Source: Chloroflexota bacterium (GTDB lineage: Bacteria; Chloroflexota; Anaerolineae; UBA4142). Taken from it: a stretch of 64,000 nt of DNA. Of the stretch, positions 60,259-64,000 are shown piece by piece. The stretch's first letter is position 1; the number at the start of each line of letters is the position of its first letter. Position numbers and translations under genes: made by a program. Below the pieces are notes generated by a model. That model did not search any database. It was not told the DNA's origin and saw nothing but the letters and a program-made list of their open reading frames with translations. The stretch spans positions 1 through 64,000 of the forward strand of contig JAMCQI010000030.1 in NCBI GenBank assembly GCA_023381515.1, read 5' to 3'.

Positions 60259-60876
60259 TCATCCGTCGCCCTTCTCCCTCCGCGGTTCCGGCTTGGCCGG
60301 AATCAGAGCCAGTAACCCCGCCGCCGCCGCCCCGGCCAGCAGCAGGACTACCACGGGTGAGATGCCGCTCAGGGCAAAGAGCAACGCGGCGCCTAACAGA
60401 ATCAAGAGGTGCACCCCCACCCGCACATGCCCTTCCCCGCGGGCGCGCGCAAAGAGCGGCTGGGCCATCTGTGCCCCCATCGCCAGAGACAGACCAATGG
60501 CGGCGGGGAGGATGCCCTTCAACATTGCCTGGACGAGAGGTATGTTGCGGATCGTTTCAAACCCTGCCGTCATCACGACGGTGACCGCAGCGCTCGGCAG
60601 CATCAAGCCGGCTACCGCCGCGGCGAGGCCCGGCCAGCCCCGCAGCTCATAGGCGACCATCACCGTCAACTTGATCAGATTGATCCCGGGGGCAATCTGC
60701 GCCAGCGCCCATGCGCGCACAAACTCTTCTTCGTCCAGCCAGCCTCGCTCGATGCAGGCTTGGTGAATCAAGTAAAAGGTTGAGGACCCGCCTCCGAAGG
60801 ACTGAATCCCAATAACAGACCAGGTCGCGAATATTTCGCCCAGGCTGGGCTGGACTTGTTCTAGTGCGCTTTCCAA
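60259..60876 (-). CDS. Chromate transporter, first half (short-chain CHR)
   Basis: This protein of about 205 residues has one CHR domain. It has FATWSVIGIQSFGGGSSTFY, then LAQIAPGINLIKLTVMVAYE and several hydrophobic helices, ending with a charged tail (KPEPRREKGDG). The start is taken as TTG at 60876 because AAGGAG lies eight bases upstream and homology begins there; the ATG at 60972 has no support. It is the first gene of the two-gene transporter unit. Confidence 0.85.
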   Translation of the reverse strand: MESALEQVQPSLGEIFATWSVIGIQSFGGGSSTFYLIHQACIERGWLDEEEFVRAWALAQIAPGINLIKLTVMVAYELRGWPGLAAAVAGLMLPSAAVTVVMTAGFETIRNIPLVQAMLKGILPAAIGLSLAMGAQMAQPLFARARGEGHVRVGVHLLILLGAALLFALSGISPVVVLLLAGAAAAGLLALIPAKPEPRREKGDG

Positions 60877-61017
60877 CGCGTGGCTCCTTGATGGATTGAG
60901 AACAATAGATAGTGCTTCGAGAAGCGAGAGAGGGGTGTTTTCGCTCCGCGAGGTTTGTGGATTATAGCACAAAGATCATGTCACGGAGAAATTCTTGCCT
61001 CCTGGAGGGGAACTTGA

Positions 61018-61054
61018 GGGGCGGCTGGGATGTCTTCGGCATTCCAACCGCCCC
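61018..61054. terminator. Hairpin between the propeller and chromate transporter genes
   Basis: GGGGCGGCTGG pairs with CCAACCGCCCC (10 of 11) around a 15-base loop. On the plus strand CTATTCTTCTTTC follows. It lies about 130 bases past the end of the leftward propeller gene and may block readthrough. Confidence 0.5.
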
Positions 61055-61184
61055 CTATTCTTCTTTCTCCTCTCCCTCCCTTAAGAACCGCACGCCGGCG
61101 TACACGAGCGTTAGTACTTGATATGGGAGAGAAGGATTAGAGAAAAGTAACAGGACGAGTAAGATCTTGTCACATGGCCATCGT

Positions 61185-62969
61185 TCACGGCGTCGGATCG
61201 AGGAAAGAGCCTCCGTAGATATCCGAGTTGCCGAAGGTGGCGGGACAATCCTGCTGTGGCGCAGGACGTGTTGGCACGGCCGTCCCGTTCTGCACGGCCA
61301 ACTGAGCTGCCGCGCGCCACGCGTCGATCGCCGGGCAATCAGCCGCGTTGCGTGTGTCATTCCAGACCGCGGCGCCATACGTGTTCGTCGCGACCGCATA
61401 CACATAGTCCCCGAGGAACTCGAGCCACAGATTGTTCTGCGACGAGCCGCGCGGGTCTCCGTTCGGAGAACGCATCAGCTCGCCCCACCCACCCGGCACT
61501 CCTCCGGTGATATCGGCATGTTTGACGACCCCCACTAAGGTGCGCGAGCTGGTCGTGTCAGTGCGGAAGGGAGTCGTAAAGGCATTGTAGACGAGATAGG
61601 CATCGGTGCCGCTCGGCGAGATGGCGACCGCCGAATAGTACCCGCGATCTCCTGCCGATTGCACGGCCGCCGGCGCCGACCAGGTCTTGCCGCTGTCGGT
61701 CGAGTAACTCAGGAACACAGGCACATTGTTGACGCCATTCCGTCCGTCTACCCAGGTGCGGAGGATCTCGTTCGTCGCTCCGGTTCCCGTCGGCGCGCCA
61801 TTCGCGATATCGATGCTCGGAGCGGAGGACAGATCATCGCGTGCTCCCGCAACGCCGTCCATGACGCAGCGGTAGCCGCTGCCGTCGAAGGCAACGGCGA
61901 AGCAGGTATCCACCGCGAGGCCGATATTTACAGGTCGGGTCCAGGTCTTGCCGCCGTCGAAAGACTTGACCATGACGTGGGCGCCATGCCCGGGCGTGCC
62001 GACGGCAAACTGATTGGCTAGAACATAGACTACACCGTGACTGTCGGTACGGATCGTGCAGCCCGAGCGTCCAAAGCCCTGCTTTGTATTGAACGGGTTG
62101 TTGCTCGCGGACGTCACCTGCTTCTGTGTCCAGGTCGAGCCGCCATCCGTCGACGTCGCGACCATCAGTGGCTGCGGCGAGGCCATGCCGCCGCTGAGGC
62201 TGCGGAAAGAGGCCCAACACAGGTACACGTTGCCAAAGTATGGACTGCTTGCGGCGTTATCCGCCCAGATCTGCTCCTTGTCGCTAAAGGTCGTCGCAGA
62301 CTGCTTGCTGACGAGCACGGGAGCCTTCCAGGCGGCCTTATCGCTGGCGGCTGCCGCCGCCACATTGTCGGTGCGCGAGACCGCAATGGCTTCGTACCCT
62401 TTAAAGGTCTCGTTTCGCTTTGAGTTCAAATTCGACGTCAGATTCGAATAATAGAGACGCGACCCGTTCGCCCAGCTGAAATGGCCGTTGGCATCGGGTT
62501 GGGGTCCGAACGCGAGACCCGGATCACCGTCCGAGACCAAGCCGTTTTCGTAATAGTACGGTAGCGTGCCGATGGGGCCCACCTGAGGTGTGCAGCCCGG
62601 GTCCGTATTGCCTACCACACCCAGACAGCTGCGCGCGCTTAGGCCTGTATAGGTTGGCTGGGTCCAAGTTGTGCCGCCATCGAAGGAAAAATAGACGCCC
62701 GAGACGCCCACGCCGGGAGTGAACGGGCAAGTATTGTCTGTACCCGCGTTGCAGGCTTCCATGTCAATATTGTCATTTGAGCCTGCCGCCAGAATATTCG
62801 GGTGATTCGCGTCGACGGCCACCGCAGGCTCGTTTTGCTTGTTCTGCGAGAACGGCGAAGAGGGACTGCCGACAGTGACGAGGGTGTCGGGGTTGTAAGC
62901 AGAAGCGACCAGGGTTGTAACTGCGAGCAAGATTACGATCAAGCTGGTTAGGAGCGCAAGCTTTTTCAT
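61185..62969 (-). CDS. Secreted BNR/Asp-box beta-propeller, second paralogue
   Basis: This 594-residue exported protein has signal peptide MKKLALLTSLIVILLAVTTL ending at ASA. It begins NEPAVAVDANHPNILAAGSN, the same opening as the propeller at 48041. Asp boxes include SFDGGTTWTQ, STDGGSTWTQ, SFDGGKTWTR and STDSGKTWSA. As in the paralogue, the FRIP box and arginine triad of true sialidases are not seen. Several cysteine pairs (EACNAGTDNTC, SCLGVVGNTDPGC) suggest disulfides. The two share leader features, including a G-rich ribosome-binding-like element some 90 bases before the start. Role unknown. Confidence 0.75.
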   Translation of the reverse strand: MKKLALLTSLIVILLAVTTLVASAYNPDTLVTVGSPSSPFSQNKQNEPAVAVDANHPNILAAGSNDNIDMEACNAGTDNTCPFTPGVGVSGVYFSFDGGTTWTQPTYTGLSARSCLGVVGNTDPGCTPQVGPIGTLPYYYENGLVSDGDPGLAFGPQPDANGHFSWANGSRLYYSNLTSNLNSKRNETFKGYEAIAVSRTDNVAAAAASDKAAWKAPVLVSKQSATTFSDKEQIWADNAASSPYFGNVYLCWASFRSLSGGMASPQPLMVATSTDGGSTWTQKQVTSASNNPFNTKQGFGRSGCTIRTDSHGVVYVLANQFAVGTPGHGAHVMVKSFDGGKTWTRPVNIGLAVDTCFAVAFDGSGYRCVMDGVAGARDDLSSAPSIDIANGAPTGTGATNEILRTWVDGRNGVNNVPVFLSYSTDSGKTWSAPAAVQSAGDRGYYSAVAISPSGTDAYLVYNAFTTPFRTDTTSSRTLVGVVKHADITGGVPGGWGELMRSPNGDPRGSSQNNLWLEFLGDYVYAVATNTYGAAVWNDTRNAADCPAIDAWRAAAQLAVQNGTAVPTRPAPQQDCPATFGNSDIYGGSFLDPTP

Positions 62970-63020
62970 TCTGTGTTCCTCACTTTCCGAGCAGGGATGA
63001 TATCCCCAGACTTGGTGATC

Positions 63021-63066
63021 CTATTCGCAAGACGTCGTTGGTGGTCGGTCGATGGGCATCACCTCC
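63021..63066 (-). promoter_or_regulatory. Leader element with possible 12-codon ORF
   Basis: On the minus strand, GAGGAGGTGATG opens a 12-residue frame (MPIDRPPTTSCE) 90 bases before the propeller start. An 8-base-stem hairpin (GCACCCCG with CGGGGTGC) precedes it. It parallels the leaders at 26610, 47951 and 50151. Confidence 0.4.
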
Positions 63067-63147
63067 TCGCTCGCGCACCCCGATGATCGAGTCCTCACGG
63101 ATCCGGCGGGGTGCTGTAATGGGAAACAAAAACCGCGGCACACGAAA

Positions 63148-63176
63148 ATCATGCCACGGTCGGCTATGACCGTAAA
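63148..63176 (-). promoter_or_regulatory. Candidate promoter of the second beta-propeller gene
   Basis: On the minus strand, TTTACG, 17 bases, then CATGAT. A CGGTC...GACCG inverted repeat fills the spacer, suggesting control by a bound protein. Confidence 0.35.
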
Positions 63177-63226
63177 CGAAACGGTCGGTTACGACCGACC
63201 TCAAATAGCACGGTCGGTTACGCCAC
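63156..63226. repeat. Three direct repeats of ACGGTCGG-YTAYG
   Basis: Copies begin at 63156, 63181 and 63210 (ACGGTCGGCTATGACCG, ACGGTCGGTTACGACCG, ACGGTCGGTTACGCC). The first two contain CGGTC/GACCG dyads. They lie around and upstream of the candidate promoter of the propeller gene and look like multiple binding sites for one regulator. Confidence 0.6.
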
Positions 63227-63295
63227 TCGCTCCACCCGGTCAAAAGCGTCCAGAAGAGGGACGGGGGTTCTTCGCACCCGTTCATAACGCCGATT

Positions 63296-63783
63296 CTAAC
63301 CCACCCTGGATTCTCCGTCAAGGGCCCCCGTTGCCAAGCCCAGGGAAATTTGGTTGGCCTCGAATACGTTGAGGTAGACAGAGCTAGGGCAAGCCCTCAC
63401 CGGAGTCGATGCAAAAAGATACTGCATGGTCTGTGGGTCGAAGTAGAGTATCCTCGTCACTACAGTCACGGTGCCGCGGAGCGTTTGGTAGCAATCATTG
63501 GGCAGCACCACCAGGGCGCCCGCCGCAAGCTGATCAAACACGGAGGCAATGGCGGCCATGCCTGACGCGAACGCTACGGCCTTGCCGGACTCTAGCCCGC
63601 CGACGACTTTTCGAGTGCTTCCCAGGTCGGAGTCCCATCATCGCGCGAGTACTCGCGCCCACTGCCGATGATAAAGTTCGATGCGGGGACCAGTGGTACG
63701 TTCAGCGGAGCGCCGGGCTCGGAAGCGCGACCGGCCGAGATGAGCCACGATTCCGGTTAGAGTCCGGACGGGTGCTTGTCCAT
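63296..63783 (-). pseudogene. Broken cystathionine gamma-synthase-type PLP enzyme gene
   Basis: On the minus strand, ATG at 63783 is followed by an early TAA. The frame then reads APLNVPLVPASNFIIG and YSRDDGTPTWEALEK, the N-terminal signature of Cys/Met-metabolism PLP enzymes. A one-base loss in an A run (T run at 63608-63611) shifts the frame. The next frame continues ESGKAVAFASGMAAIASVFD and VVLPNDCYQT, again clear family sequence. Homology stops after about 110 residues; the lysine-containing PLP site and the rest are missing. An in-frame stop, a frameshift and a truncation together make it a certain pseudogene. Confidence 0.75.
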
Positions 63784-63866
63784 TCTTTCGAATACCCCCA
63801 GAGCAGAAGAATAATGGTGCGAAACTGTCAGATCACGTGCGAAATCTGCCGCGTCCGATTTGCAGA

Positions 63867-63920
63867 GCCTAAGACAAAGTTCAGCTCCATCCCGCCAGTC
63901 AGGTGCACGCTTTGTTGGGC
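63867..63920. repeat. Possible attC-like imperfect palindrome
   Basis: The 54-base segment begins GCCTAAGACAAAG and ends CTTTGTTGGGC. The ends are complementary apart from two extra bases, and the right end matches the GTTRRRY core of integron attC sites. The left core is disrupted, and no integrase or neighbouring attC is visible. Low confidence. Confidence 0.25.
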
Positions 63921-64000
63921 AGTGGCGGGTTGCAGGCCAGTCGTCGACTAGCAGTCGAACACCGACCAGCAGATGTCGTTTCGCAGTCGCTCATCATCCA
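63921..64000. other. Right edge of window, no gene recognised
   Basis: Neither strand shows a credible gene between the PLP-enzyme pseudogene and the window edge apart from the possible attC-like segment. A plus-strand frame covering 63409-63951 is only the shadow of the pseudogene. Confidence 0.5.

Noticed and set aside
1..64000. Search by eye for CRISPR arrays, tRNA and rRNA genes, insertion sequences and replication origins
   Set aside because: No regularly spaced direct repeats with unique spacers, no tRNA-like T-arm consensus in a foldable context, no transposase-like frame and no DnaA-box cluster were recognised.

Overview
The window looks like chromosome from a high-GC, free-living, heterotrophic bacterium, most likely a member of the Chloroflexota (Anaerolineae-like). 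This is inferred from style, because no rRNA, tRNA or core phylogenetic marker other than glnS is present. Typical traits are secreted lipoproteins with long Ala/Pro/Thr linkers, many solute-binding-protein (SBP) importers without their own ATPase, a MalT-type regulator remnant, ABC-2 exporter genes, beta-propeller exoproteins and hairpin-rich intergenic repeats.

Layout. 1-3.5 kb: an NMT1-like SBP followed by a UbiD-family decarboxylase that runs off the left edge, a HEAT-repeat protein and a decayed small gene. 3.5-7.6 kb: a hotdog thioesterase, then an SH3 lipoprotein and a large GT-C-like membrane protein bracketed by an inverted pair of composite repeats. 8-13.4 kb: glnS, an MFS exporter, a PrsW-type protease and a zinc-ribbon membrane protein. 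13.4-18.4 kb: a LonB-like protease, a DrrAB-type exporter and a winged-helix regulator. 18.4-26.3 kb: secreted or lipid-anchored proteins and a two-component cluster (single-domain receiver, membrane histidine kinase, NarL-type regulator). 26.5-33.4 kb: a peptide-importer operon whose SBP is circularly permuted, with two permeases, an aspartoacylase-like deacylase and an M28-like protein. 33.5-38.4 kb: an FAD-dependent oxidoreductase and a MalEFG-type sugar importer. 38.4-47.5 kb: a seven-gene LacI-controlled unit (lacI, lplABC-like importer, GH3, alginate-lyase-like PL, GH88), transcribed leftwards from a promoter with two tandem operators; it suggests uptake and breakdown of uronate-containing oligosaccharides. 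47.6-55.3 kb: a beta-propeller exoprotein, then a second peptide importer in normal domain order with an M20 amidohydrolase. 55.3-61 kb: a holin-like small protein, CinA, proline dehydrogenase, a DAO oxidoreductase, gene remnants and a split chromate transporter. 61-64 kb: a second beta-propeller exoprotein and a decaying region with a broken transsulfuration-enzyme gene and a possible attC-like site.

Biology. The locus is dominated by scavenging: peptides or acylated amino acids, uronic-acid oligosaccharides, proline and N-methylated amino acids. None of the importers carries an ATP-binding subunit gene here, so they probably share ATPases encoded elsewhere. Three of the four SBP-permease junctions carry a near-perfect RNA hairpin, as expected for raising SBP over permease levels. 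The most unusual object is the permuted SBP at 26712-28490: the N-terminal third of lobe I sits at the C-terminus, while a canonical homologue in the same window (50231-52009) serves as an internal reference.
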